Positions 54,448 through 64,000 of a stretch of DNA of 64,000 nt are shown here, piece after piece. The translations under genes were made by a program, and so were the position numbers. The notes under the pieces were generated by a model, which did no database searches, was not told the origin of the DNA, and worked only from the letters and a program-made list of their open reading frames with translations. This DNA comes from Falciphora oryzae (Eukaryota; Ascomycota; Sordariomycetes; Magnaporthales; Magnaporthaceae). The first letter of the stretch is position 1, and each line of letters starts with the position of its first letter. The stretch is taken from contig JNVV01000025.1 of NCBI GenBank assembly GCA_000733355.1, positions 71,143 to 135,142 of the forward strand, read 5' to 3'.

Positions 54448-56615
54448 ATGGAGGTCTTTATGCACGGTCTGCCGGACCACCACCTTTCGGCACGGAGCGT
54501 CGAGGAGCAGTTGGTGCCGTTCATGAAGCCTCTTGGCATCACGAAGCAAGACTTCGCCTGCGAAAAGAGCCCAGCCAAGCGCTTCGCCCACCTCACATTC
54601 TGGCGCCGCAGCGACGCTGAAAAGTTCCTCCAGCGACACAGCGAGATCGACCCCACAACTGGCAGGCCACCGACTCAGCCCTCCGCCCCGGCTGCCCCCA
54701 GCCGACGCACCAAGGGTCCCGCTCACCGCCAGGGGCCTAGGCCGAGAGCAAGGCTGCACATCCTGGGAGCTCCGGTTTGGTGCAGAGCGAGTGACAGACC
54801 TGCCGATGACATTACTGTCCGCGGAATCAAGCACGCCGCCGAAGTCGCCAGGGCTGCGGAGAAGGAGCGCGCAAAAACTGGTGCCGCATCTGACTCCAGG
54901 GAGCCGTCCGTCGATTTCCACGTGATGAGCTTCAGCTGTGGCCATTATGCCTTCGTCGAGAGAGACCTGACCTTCTTCCCAGAACAAGATGTCAGTAACA
55001 GCATCGGGGGGATCTCCCGTGGCGCTCATCTTCTCCCTTGCGAGGGCCTTTTCCCTCATGCTTGAATAGCGATTCCCGATGCTAACTTTGACCTGCCATC
55101 ATAGTGGTGGCGCGATGGTGTTGCTAGGTTCACCAAGCTCAACGTTCTGGTGAACTTGAATGACAGGGTTCAGATCCGTATCCCGCTCAGCTCAATCCAC
55201 GAGATTGTCTGGTCTCCGAGCGGACTCCTGACTCTGACTCTTATCGATGTGCCGTTTTTCTTTACCCCCGAGAAGACTATCGTCGACATGATGGCACGCT
55301 TGCAGCTTTCCGACCCTCGATCCCAACAGGACCAGCTGAACAGGATGATCGCCCTGGACAGAGAACACGAAAAGATCGTCGGGACCTGCTTGGTCTACCA
55401 GTTCCGTGTTGTAGGCCACGACCTGCAGCAGAAGATCTCCAAGCTGGATCGACGGAACTTCGCCATCATCACGCGACACAATCTCCCGTCGACAAAGCAG
55501 CCCCATCCGACGCTGGGGGACTTCCGGTCGCAGCTCACGCTACTGAGGCAGGATTTGAGCAATGCAGCGACGGATAGCAGCCTCTCGTTTGACGTTCTCT
55601 TTGTCCTCCAGGCGCTTCTATTCAATGCCTACATGCACCCTGGTCTTATTAGAGCAATGGTCAGCGAGCTGCGCCGCCGCCACAGGGCCGACACGCTCGC
55701 AGGCCGGAGAACCATCTCCGCCGCTGCGGTGAAGACTCTGATGGAGAATACCGACTTCCCATCCCCTCACGGAGACCCCAGCCACTTCGAGCTAGCCGCC
55801 ATCATGGACTGGCTCTCAGAGAAACATGCTGAGATCCAGAGCGGCTATGACTTGCGCTCCGGCGAGGTTCAGAGCCCCAACCTCACCAACATATTTCGCG
55901 CCGTTGTCACCCCCACACGAATCACCCTGCACGGGCCCGAGATCGAGACCAAGAACCGGGTCCTTCGCAAACACCCCAGACACCAGGACTACTTCCTGCG
56001 AGTTCAGTTCTGTGACGAAGGCAGCCGAGACCTGAGGTTTGAGGCCGGGGTCGCCGTGGAGCGGGTCTACGCGCGGTTCAAGGATGTGCTGCTAGCCGGC
56101 ATCCAGCTTCCCGGCCGAGTCTACTGCTTCCTCGGCTTTTCCCATTCCTCCCTACGGACCAGTTCTGTTTGGTTCTGTGCACCATTCGTTGATAAGCAAA
56201 ACGGCGGCCTGATCGTCGATCACAGGAGCATCATCGAGGGTTTGGGCCAATTCATGCACATCAGGTGTCCTGCCAAGTTCGCAGCCAGGATCGGCCAGGC
56301 TTTCTCTGAAACGCCCTCAGTTGTTCCCCTGAGCAGTCACAACGACATTGTTATCAAGCATATCTCGGATATCGAAAATGGCGATGGGACACGGTGCTTC
56401 AGCGACGGCGTCGGTTCGATCTCGAGGGAAATGATGCACATTATCTGGTCTCACATACCCATGAAGAAGAACGCACCAACCTGCTTTCAGATCAGGCACG
56501 CGGGCTGCAAGGGTATGCTGGCGCTCGACACCACTCTGCCTGGCAAAACTATATGCTTCAGGAAATCCATGAAGAAGTTTGACAGCAACGACCAGGGGGA
56601 TCTGGAGATCTGCGA

Positions 56616-58477
56616 TAAGTCAAGTTACCCCCTGTCCGTTCACCCCCCCTGTCCGCCCACCTGCGGTCCCACGACCCCGAATCGTCGCACGTACTTCAAT
56701 TCTACGGGATTCCATCAATTTTGATCCGTTTTCCTTCCTTTTTGCTGCATTCGAACGCTGAGATGCCAGAGAAACAGTATACGGAACAAGAAATCGAACG
56801 AGCCGTCGCCGCGGTGCAAGCGAAAGTTCCTATCCGAAAGGCTGCCCGGACCTATGGGATACCAACGTCGACCTTACGAGATCGTTTAAAAGACGCCCTA
56901 CCTATCCGGCAGTCCCAAGAGCCTTTTCAGCGGTTAGGGCCGGCCCAGGAGAAGGGCCTGGCAGATTGGATACGCATACAGGCCTCCCTAGGCCTCCCTC
57001 CAACGCATGCAGAAGTCCGCTTTTTTGCGGAGGAGATCCTACGCCGGGAGGGCACCCAACAGGCCCTTGGGAAGCGCTGGATTAACCGCTTTTTGCAAAG
57101 ATATCCGGAGATCCGTGTCGGAAGAAGCCGGCGCATAGAGTCGGCACGAGTTAAAGGGGCTACTACTGCAATAATTAGGCAGTGGTGGGAATACCTCCAA
57201 ATCCCGGAGGTGGCCGGGATCAAGCCGGAAAACACGTACAACGCCGACGAGGGGGGCCTCCAGGAGGGCAAAACGGGTAACGGGCTCGTTCTAGGCCTCG
57301 CGGAGGCCCGGCTTTTGCAAAGAAAAGAGCCCGGCACGCGCACTTGGACTTCGTTTATCGAATGCATCTCGGCCACTGGGGTCTCGCTTCCTCCCCTCAT
57401 TATTTTTAAAGGAAAATACGTACAGGAACAGTGGTTTCCAGAGGATTTAGGCCAATTCAAAGGCTGGGAATTCACCGCAACGGATAGCGGGTGGACTACG
57501 GATCGCACGGCTATCGAATGGCTGCAAAAAGTCTTTCTCCCTCGCACCCAACCCCCTACCCCCGAACGCCGGCTTTTGATATTAGATGGCCACGGATCCC
57601 ATATAACCAAAGAATTTATGTCTCTTTGCTTCCAAAACAACGTCTTTTTGCTTTATTTACCCCCTCATTCCTCGCACGTTTTGCAGCCTTTGGATCTATC
57701 CGTTTTTAGCCCTCTTAAACAGGCCTACCGCAAAATAACCGGCTCCCAGGCTTTATTTACCTGCTCAACTGTAGTGGGAAAACGTTTATTTTTGCAGGGC
57801 TATGCCTCTGCAAAATCACAAGCCCTTACCCCTTATATAATCAAATCGGGGTGGCGGGCATCGGGCCTTTGGCCCCGGAATATCCGAAAACCCCTATCGA
57901 GCCGACTTTTACTCGAAAACTCCAACCAAAACAGCTAACGAGCCGGAATTCAACAATCTGCAGAGGATAACAGGGCCAAACAGCGTTCAAACGTCCCTAT
58001 TTTGCTATCCCAGGTGCCTTGGGAAACTCCCAAACAGACTAGAGAATTGGCCTCCCAAATCAGCACCTTCAAGGCCCGGATTCCGGCAAGCCCCACGGCC
58101 CGACTTTTCCTCCGGAAAGTCCAAAAAGGCTACGAGGCGCGTGAATTCGAATTAGCTGAGGCCCTGCAAAAAATTAGGCGGCTGGAGGCCGAATTGGAGG
58201 CACAGCGGCCCCGCAAAAAAAGGAGGGTGGCCCCTGATCCCAACGAGACCTTTGTGAATATCCGGCGCGTTGCAAAGGCAAGGGGGCAAGTTGAGGAGGC
58301 AAATGATACAGCATTAGAAAAAGCGGAAGATTCTGATCAGGAATCTATATACAGTTGTATCGAGGTTAGTTAAATTGAGGTAGAAATTTGCAGTTGAATG
58401 CACTAGGTTTGGTCGGGATCCGAGTTGGTTGGGTGGGCGGACAGGGGGGGTGAACGGACAGGGGGTAACTAGACTTA
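56616..58477 (+). mobile_element. pogo/Fot1-like DNA transposon copy C, nearly intact, inserted in RdRP
   Basis: TA duplications at 56616-56617 and 58476-58477. TIRs begin TAAGTCAAGTTACCCCC and end (inverted) GGGGGTAACTAGACTTA, with one mismatch. Each TIR has two CCCCCTGTCC-type motifs, with variants GTTACC and CCCACC next to them. The insert plus one TA is 1860 bp, a multiple of three, so the RdRP frame is the same on both sides. It is much less decayed than copies A and B. Confidence 0.95.
56763..58373 (+). pseudogene. Transposase of pogo element C, single in-frame stop
   Basis: Starts MPEKQYTEQEIERAV with a psq-type HTH (PIRKAARTYGIPTSTLR) and a CENP-B-like second DNA-binding region. The DDE_1 core is complete: NADEGGLQEG, LLILDGHGSHIT and QPLDLSVFSPLK, so all three catalytic Asp are present. 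One TAA (57936-57938) cuts the frame after LENSNQNS. The same frame then continues open at 58002-58373 with a coiled-coil tail (ELAEALQKIRRLEAELEAQ) and a basic patch. The stop could come from a single RIP-type transition. A protein of 391 residues with an intact core could still be made. Confidence 0.88.
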
Positions 58478-60359
58478 CGGGTTCCAAGGCCACTCCCTTG
58501 GTGCTCAACCGCCAGATGATCAAAATCCTTGAGGACATGGGAGTGGACAAGAGGTGGTTCCTGAAGCTTCAGGGCTACCGCCTGAAAGAGTTGCAGGCCG
58601 TCACTTCGAACGCCTACAATGTTCAGAACTTCCTGCACACTCAGAACGTCGGCCAGCCCATCAACCTCGGCAAGTTCATCTACTTTGCGCACAGGAACGG
58701 CATGGACTACAAGCAGGATCCTTTCCTCCGAGGTGTTGTGGAGGCCGTGGTGCTTCGCGAGCTTCGCCTATTGAAGCACAAGGCGCGCATTCCCGTGCCG
58801 AAAGGAAAGACCCTTTTCGGCCTCATCGACGAGACTGGACTGCTCCGCGAAGGCCAGGTCTACGTCACTTTTGCTCCTGAGAAAGTTCCCGGCTTCCAGA
58901 AGCCCCCGATCCATAGACAAAGGGTCATCGTCACGCGGTCCCCAGCTCTTCACCCAGGCGATATCCAAATGGCACAGAACATCATTCCGCCCCCGGATCA
59001 TCCGCTCGCGGCACATCAGAACTGCATCATCTTCAACCAGAAAGGTTACAGAGACCTTCCTAGTATGCTCAGCGGTGGCGATCTAGATGGCGATATATAC
59101 AACATCATATGGGACGAAGAAGCCTTGCCTACGCAGACCTTCCATCCTGCGGAGTATTCCAACGTTCCTCCTCAGGATATTGGCCGGCCGGTGGAGCGCG
59201 AGGACATTGTCCAGCACTTCGTGGATTTCATGAAGAACGACAACCTCGGAGCTATCGCGACTCGACACGTGATCTTGGCAGATCAGATGGCGGAAGGAAC
59301 ACTGCACCCGGACTGCAAGAAACTTGCAGAGCTTCACTCTACTGCTGTTGACTTCTCCAAGACTGGTATCCCGGTGGACATGAAGGAGCTTCCACGGACA
59401 AACAGATTCCGCCCAGATTTGTAAGTCTTTGTCGGTGCCGGTGCTTTTTTTCTTATCGTGACATCTTGAGCTAAGCGCCGTGTCGCAGTCTCTCACCTGG
59501 CCCCATTGCCCATCTTCACGACAAGGACGACATTATCATGGAGCAGTTCCGTGCCCCGAACGATGAGGAGGCGATTGAGCACGGCGAAGCGCCACGCTAC
59601 AAATTCTACAAGTCGCAGAAGATTCTAGGAGAGCTCTATCGTGAAGTGGACGAGGAGAAGATTTGGCATGATGATGTTCATCGCAGCGTCGCTGCGGTCG
59701 GGCCATCATTCTGGGAAACATTCTTGATCCATGTCTTCGACAGAGCCGCGGCAGTCGGCGCTATGAGTTGGCCGGTGCGTGTGGAGGAAGCCCGGCGAAT
59801 CAAGGGAGCATACGACGACGCCATCTACGGCCACATGTGCAAGTTCTCAGACCACCCTGTTCAGCCAATCTCGGAGCTCGAGGTCTTCATTGGACACATC
59901 CACAACAAGACGGGGCCACAAACGCACCGCCAGCGCGACTCCAGCCACAAGCTGCGCGATGCTTTTGACCGCACTGCGGCTTACTTCACCAGGCAGATGC
60001 GTCGAGGAAGTGTGAGCCTGGGTCCTAATCAGGATGGAGCCGATGACGACGAGCCGGTCCCGCTTACGGGATACTTGCTGGAACTTGGACCTTCGGCTGC
60101 GCTGGACCTGTGTTTGGCATGCGTCTGCGTCAGCTCCCTGCATGACTGCCCTTTTCTGGCGGAGCTCGTGCCCGGCGCGCTGCCTGCTCAACGGCGCAAG
60201 CGTGGCGGCGACGATGCGGATGGCGGAATGAGGAGCTTCCGTGTCGTGGCGGCTACGGCGCTTATGAAGGAGCTCAGGATGAAAGAGGCTGCTCTTATGC
60301 GTGTCGGACAGAATGGCAGCGCCAGGGGAGGCGGTGGCTTCGTGGGCGTCTCTGGCTGA

Positions 60360-60916
60360 TATTCCCAAGGTTCACTCCCACTGGGACCCCCACTTATCCT
60401 TTTTCTGGCACCAACATATCTCCGATTTTGTCGTGCGATTGTTCGAAATTCACTGTATGATAGCGATACCTGTCGTTCTTTTCCTTCTACTGACCGGAAT
60501 CTAAGTCACATTTGTCTTTGATTTCGCATTTGAGGCAACGTCGAGGCTTTTAGGGACTCTTTTGCTTGCCCCTGAGGTTCTTTTGTGCGTGACTTTCGGC
60601 GATAGGGAGTCTCGGACGCACAGGCGAATAAAACACCATATGATGGTCGCAGCCAGGACAACTGCCTTGTCCTGGCCAAAGTGTAGCAAGCACAGGCGGT
60701 AAACAGATGTAGCAGACAAGCCGAGAGCACAGTTTTGAGTGCATACCAGCCTGATGTCGCCGTAAAACGCGGAGTATAGGGCTTCTCTCGCTCTAATCTC
60801 GTCTGTCTCACCTACTTGTGCTATTTCGCATATTCTCCGCTGGAATGACACGACGGAGCACTATCGGCCTTGAGTTAACTAGGTGTTAAAAAGAAGAGAA
60901 AAAACGTGTTAACGGG
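60360..60916. other. Intergenic after RdRP
   Basis: A 116-codon minus-strand ORF (60501-60851) has no recognised motif and weak coding bias. I do not call it a gene. Confidence 0.4.
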
Positions 60917-61333
60917 TTATCCCTTTTCAACCAGCTGCATATGAGCATCATTTAACGCGGATAATAATCCTTTACATTGGCATGGTGGAACAGATTCGGG
61001 CTCGCACTTGAGAAAGCTTCTGCGCCACTCCGCCGGTCGACCCTTTGCCTGCTCATCCGACATGTCGGTATCCGGGCCCTGCTCCCAGGTGACAGTCTCG
61101 ATCATTGCGCTGCTGTCCGCATTGCCGTCGGGTGGCCTCGGTGAAAGGACAAAGACCTGGTTGCCCGTCAAGCTCCGGCAGATGCGGGCGGTTATATTGC
61201 CGTCTCGGTCTGGGTTCTCGGACTCGGCTAGCCATCTGTCGTCTATGTCCAGGGGCGTGAATCCGTCTTTGAGCTTTTTGAAGTCTGGGGCGCTGATTCT
61301 TATTCGCCAGGGGGTTGTTATGGGCTTCTTCAT
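60917..61333 (-). CDS. Small conserved fungal hypothetical protein
   Basis: An intronless ORF of 138 residues. The N-terminal half (TPWRIRISAPDFKKLK, then PLDIDDRWLAES, ITARICRSLTG) follows a pattern seen in small fungal proteins of unknown function, with a D-D-R-W core. No signal peptide or transmembrane segment. The stop lies just downstream of a basic C-terminus. The function is not known to me. Confidence 0.6.
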   Translation of the reverse strand: MKKPITTPWRIRISAPDFKKLKDGFTPLDIDDRWLAESENPDRDGNITARICRSLTGNQVFVLSPRPPDGNADSSAMIETVTWEQGPDTDMSDEQAKGRPAEWRRSFLKCEPESVPPCQCKGLLSALNDAHMQLVEKG

Positions 61334-61621
61334 GATAGTGCGTTGCGGGGTCTGTCACAGGCCTTGGCTGAAAGGGTGTGCTGGCCACAGTAAGTCACCT
61401 AGGGGTCGAAACACCTAGGATGTGTTTCAAAGTGCATATGGGATGTGGGGTTTGACCTTGGTGAATGAAGTCTAGGTTTTGCCGTTAGTCGGACAGTGTC
61501 TTCCCCTGAGACATCGAAAAAAAAAAATTGAAGATGGTTTTTTGCTACTCCAATGCGGCTCAGGCTACGTCTCCTTGTACTAGCAAACATCTCTGTTATT
61601 CTATGTACCTCGCCACGGCCC
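61334..61621. other. Short intergenic region
   Basis: An A-run at about 61519-61527; nothing else seen. Confidence 0.35.
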
Positions 61622-62902
61622 CTACCAGGCGCTATCTACTGCATTATCATAAACGGTCGAGTACTGCCACCCCGGCGTCAGGGCGAAAAAGACGCCCAAA
61701 ACCCAGACGTACCCCAGCATGCGCTTCCAGCCCGGGACTGGAGCACCCCGCCGCCTCTTGCCCAAGACGCACTGCCCAACCACCGTCTCCAACAAGCACA
61801 GCACCCAGTTCAGTAGGAAAAACCGCACCTGCTCAAACACGTGGCTCCTCCCCGTCAACACCCACCCCGTCACCGCGTGGCAAAGGCTCGACGAGAAGAA
61901 GATCCAACCCGCGCCCAGCATCTTCTCCACCATGACCACCGCCCCCGGACGCGCTGCAGGCGCGCTCCCGTCCGCAACCGGCAGCAGGCGCCCCCAGCGC
62001 GCGGGCAAGACGGCAGCAGCCAGCCACATAAACGGGGGAGTGTAGGCCGCCAGCGTCTCGACGTGCAGGCGGTGCCAGAAGACGCCCCAGAACCTGCGCA
62101 GCGTGTACGCGTCGGCGGGGCTGCCGTACAGCGACGAGCGGCCGCGGGCCGTCCACTCCTCGGGGGACTCGGCGCGCAGGACGGCGACGTGCAGGAGGGC
62201 GAGGACCTCGCGCATCATGCAGAGGGAGAGGTGGGTGGCGCGGATCCAGTTGACGGAGGTTATGGCGCGCAGGCACAGCTCGCGCGCGTTGAGGGCGTCG
62301 GCGGGCGGGACGAGGCCCTGCTTGTGCGGGACGAAGTCGTCGAGCGTCAGGTCGAGGCTGAGGGTTGTGGTGTTGACGAGGTGGGAGATCGTCTGGTCGA
62401 GGGCCCAGAAGGTCAGGAGACGGTTGATGCTGTGGGCGACGAAGTGAGGGAGAGAGCTCAGATCGTCGGTTGTTGTGTTGTTGCTGCTGGTGACTTCGGT
62501 GGCGACATGGTCTGCCGGGTCCTTCTTGGTGGCCGTGGCAGATGGGGCTGCCGGCTTGTCGGTGATGAGCGTCGTCCAGAAGACGAATACATGCCGGAGT
62601 TTGTGCGCGTCGAATAGGGTGTCTGTTGTTTCGAGGAAGAAGCTCTTCCAGAAGAGCAAGGTAAACGTGCGCAGAAACACGGCGATGGAGAGCATCACCA
62701 GGATAAAAGTCAGCGCAGACTCTCCATCCGGTTGCTGGCCTCTGATGTAGCCCGCAGCGGCCGCCCCAAGGATGCTCAACATGCCAAGAACGTGGCGGAT
62801 GTGATCACCTGGCTGCCGGTGCGCTGCGAGATAGAAGCAGCCAAACGCTGCGAAGAAACATATTGGCGCGGAGGAGACTGTGGTGTGGTAGATGGAGTCC
62901 AT
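61622..62902 (-). CDS. Wax-synthase-like membrane acyltransferase
   Basis: A single exon, 426 residues, with about eight hydrophobic segments (ICFFAAFGCFYLAA, LTFILVMLSIAVFLRTFTLLF, FMWLAAAVLP, MLGAGWIFFSSSLCHAVTGWVL, FFLLNWVLCLLETVV, MLGYVWVLGVFFAL). The signature TLRRFWGVFWHRL and the SSSLCHAVTGW region with its His are typical of the wax synthase/MBOAT-type family used in fungi as acyl- or acetyltransferases for lipids or secondary metabolites. It would lie in the ER membrane. No biosynthetic partners are adjacent, so the substrate is unknown. Confidence 0.75.
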   Translation of the reverse strand: MDSIYHTTVSSAPICFFAAFGCFYLAAHRQPGDHIRHVLGMLSILGAAAAGYIRGQQPDGESALTFILVMLSIAVFLRTFTLLFWKSFFLETTDTLFDAHKLRHVFVFWTTLITDKPAAPSATATKKDPADHVATEVTSSNNTTTDDLSSLPHFVAHSINRLLTFWALDQTISHLVNTTTLSLDLTLDDFVPHKQGLVPPADALNARELCLRAITSVNWIRATHLSLCMMREVLALLHVAVLRAESPEEWTARGRSSLYGSPADAYTLRRFWGVFWHRLHVETLAAYTPPFMWLAAAVLPARWGRLLPVADGSAPAARPGAVVMVEKMLGAGWIFFSSSLCHAVTGWVLTGRSHVFEQVRFFLLNWVLCLLETVVGQCVLGKRRRGAPVPGWKRMLGYVWVLGVFFALTPGWQYSTVYDNAVDSAW

Positions 62903-63788
62903 TATGGTGGACGAGTAGGGGTGTGTGTGTGTGATCTTTTTGGGGATATTTCGTGTTTTCGGTGGTCATTCGCGGCTTTGTACAAAAGCAAGCAGCAACA
63001 TGAACAAACGGGCGGACGTCGATTGCAATTATACCGTCGACGCAGCGCTCCGCCGCAATTCTTCTCATCTTGACGACTCCGGGCGGGCTGGCACGCTTTA
63101 CAAATATGGATTCCAGCGACGGCGGGACCATTTCCCCTCCACGACTTACTGCGCGCTGAAATTGATCAACGGTCCACCGCAGGAACGGGCTGCTTACTGT
63201 CCCTATTGATCCTCCAAGCCCAACACTACGCCACAGGAACGCACCACAGAAGGGTTGCCGGCCCCGCAATTACCTGCAGTGACCCTGTCCAGCCACTGGG
63301 AGCCATAAGGCCAAATGATCCTTCCCAAGCAGCAACTTCGCCCGTCTGAGCCTCTTGATATCCCCTTTTTTTACGAGCACGCGGCGACAATTGATCTTTC
63401 TGATGGCGGCCCCATTAGTGTACTGCATCCGCGTCCTTGGAATGTCATATTCGAGCGCATGCATGCACGCCGACGAACCGATTTTGCAGGAGATAATCGA
63501 TCGCCAAGGCGAATTCAGTTTGCTGCGTGGTGCGCCGTGAAAATTAAGCATAACACCACCACCTGGGCGATTACAGTAATGGAGCAAGACCCACGCTTCC
63601 AGTGCAACCAACATTTAAGCCCACGGAACCTGCCATGGGACTCTGGTTTTTTCTGTATTCCACAGCCAGCACATCATTAACACATCCTCAAGCAGCTTGG
63701 CCGGTTTCCCAGGCCACCTCTTTACTCCCTGCCCTTTTTTACACATCTCCTATTCCCCTCCAGTTTCCCCCATCCCCCAACCATCAAG
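62903..63788. other. Intergenic, no supported gene
   Basis: Overlapping short ORFs on both strands. The right end is pyrimidine-rich (63715-63785) and leads into an ATG in a good context. Confidence 0.4.
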
Positions 63789-64000
63789 ATGCCTTTCGTC
63801 CCCGCCATCGTCGCTGGCGTCGCCACCGCCGCGAGCGCGGCCGCCCGTATCGCGCCCGTGGTCATCCGGGCCGTCGGCGCCGCGGGCCGGGTCACGGGCA
63901 AGGTGGCCGACATCGCCAACGCGGCCCAGAACCAGAACCATAGGCGGAGCGGCGGCGGCGGCAGCAGCGTCGGCGACTCGATGCACCTGACCCACGACGA
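63789..64000 (+). CDS. 5' end of an Ala-rich hypothetical protein (runs off window)
   Basis: The ATG at 63789 lies in the context CATCAAGATGCC after a pyrimidine-rich leader, and the frame is open to the window end (at least 70 codons) with very strong GC3. The visible part is hydrophobic and Ala/Val-rich (IVAGVATAASAAARIAPVVIRAVGAAG), then Gly/Ser-rich. No family recognised. The C-terminus is outside the window. Confidence 0.55.
   Translation, partial: MPFVPAIVAGVATAASAAARIAPVVIRAVGAAGRVTGKVADIANAAQNQNHRRSGGGGSSVGDSMHLTHD

Larger units (their letters stand above)
54448..60359 (+). pseudogene. RNA-dependent RNA polymerase (RNA silencing), disrupted by a transposon
   Basis: Exon 1 54448-54990 starts MEVFMHGLPDHH (an RRM-like N-terminal fold, as in SAD-1/Rdp1-type enzymes). 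Intron 54991-55104 (GTCAGT, branch GCTAAC, CATAG) leads to exon 2 (55105-59420, interrupted by transposon C). Intron 59421-59488 (GTAAGT...GCAG) leads to exon 3 (59489-60359). The frame is consistent outside the insertion, which would give 1289 residues. RdRP motifs include FSDGVGSIS, QIRHAGCKGML and the catalytic LSGGDLDGDIYN (GATCTAGATGGCGAT at 59080-59094). Such enzymes make double-stranded RNA for Dicer. Transposon C, with TA on both sides, splits the protein between CSD-type DLEICD and TPLVLNRQ. Read-through ends at a stop within the element (56722). Confidence 0.93.

Noticed and set aside
60501..60851. 116-codon minus-strand ORF after the RdRP
   Set aside because: No recognised motif, weak codon bias, overlaps other short ORFs.
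61841..62617. 258-codon plus-strand ORF over the wax-synthase-like gene
   Set aside because: Antisense shadow without motifs; membrane segments are on the minus strand.

Overview
The window looks like genomic DNA of a filamentous ascomycete (Pezizomycotina, most likely a Sordariomycete). Genes carry few short introns with GTRNGT-type donors and CTAAC/CTGAC branch points. Intact genes are GC3-rich. The families are typical of such fungi: PNP/NB-ARC/TPR NLRs, DUF6594, 2EXR, fungal rhodopsin-like membrane proteins and a QDE-1/SAD-1-type RNA-dependent RNA polymerase. Old transposons are riddled with Q-to-stop and W-to-stop changes, as expected from repeat-induced point mutation (RIP, C to T at CpA).

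Layout. From 1 to about 31 kb the window is mostly a graveyard. It holds a RIP-damaged Pif1-like (Helitron-type) helicase (1-2722) and the 5' stump of an MFS transporter (3293-3750) cut off by repeat DNA. A 15-kb RIP block (about 3750-18660) follows, in which a complete Ty3/gypsy chromovirus with two 286-bp LTRs (6000-12982) sits inside an older unit that encodes a DUF6589 protein (+) and a convergent RecQ-like helicase (-). Next come a 430-bp near-perfect palindrome (19431-19860), a dead pogo/Fot1-like transposon (A, 20141-21997), and a broken PNP_UDP/NB-ARC/TPR NLR gene (22053-25899) that carries a solo LTR and a frameshift and has a MITE just upstream of its start. A DUF6594 gene (26868-27823) and a second dead pogo element (B, 27906-29773) close this part.

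From about 33 to 53 kb the DNA is ordinary, GC-rich and mostly single-copy. It contains a small Trp-rich protein, a secreted phosphodiester glycosidase-like protein, a 2EXR protein, a feruloyl esterase (CE1), a GH93-like exo-arabinanase, a rhodopsin-like seven-TM protein, an MFS sugar transporter, and an EthD-alpha/beta hydrolase fusion. The esterase, arabinanase and transporter together suggest local capacity to release and take up sugars from feruloylated, arabinose-rich plant polymers. That link is inferred from proximity only.

From 54.4 to 60.4 kb lies a large RNA-dependent RNA polymerase gene, the core enzyme of quelling or meiotic silencing. A third, nearly intact pogo/Fot1-like transposon (C, 56616-58477) interrupts it, so a genome-defence gene has been broken by the kind of element it is expected to restrain. 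A small conserved fungal protein, a wax-synthase-like membrane acyltransferase and the start of an alanine-rich ORF complete the window.

The most unusual items are the transposon-broken RdRP, the 430-bp palindrome with telomere-like motifs, the DUF6589/RecQ unit, the three related pogo elements at graded stages of decay with doubled motifs in their TIRs, and the CA-repeat tracts directly before two start codons.
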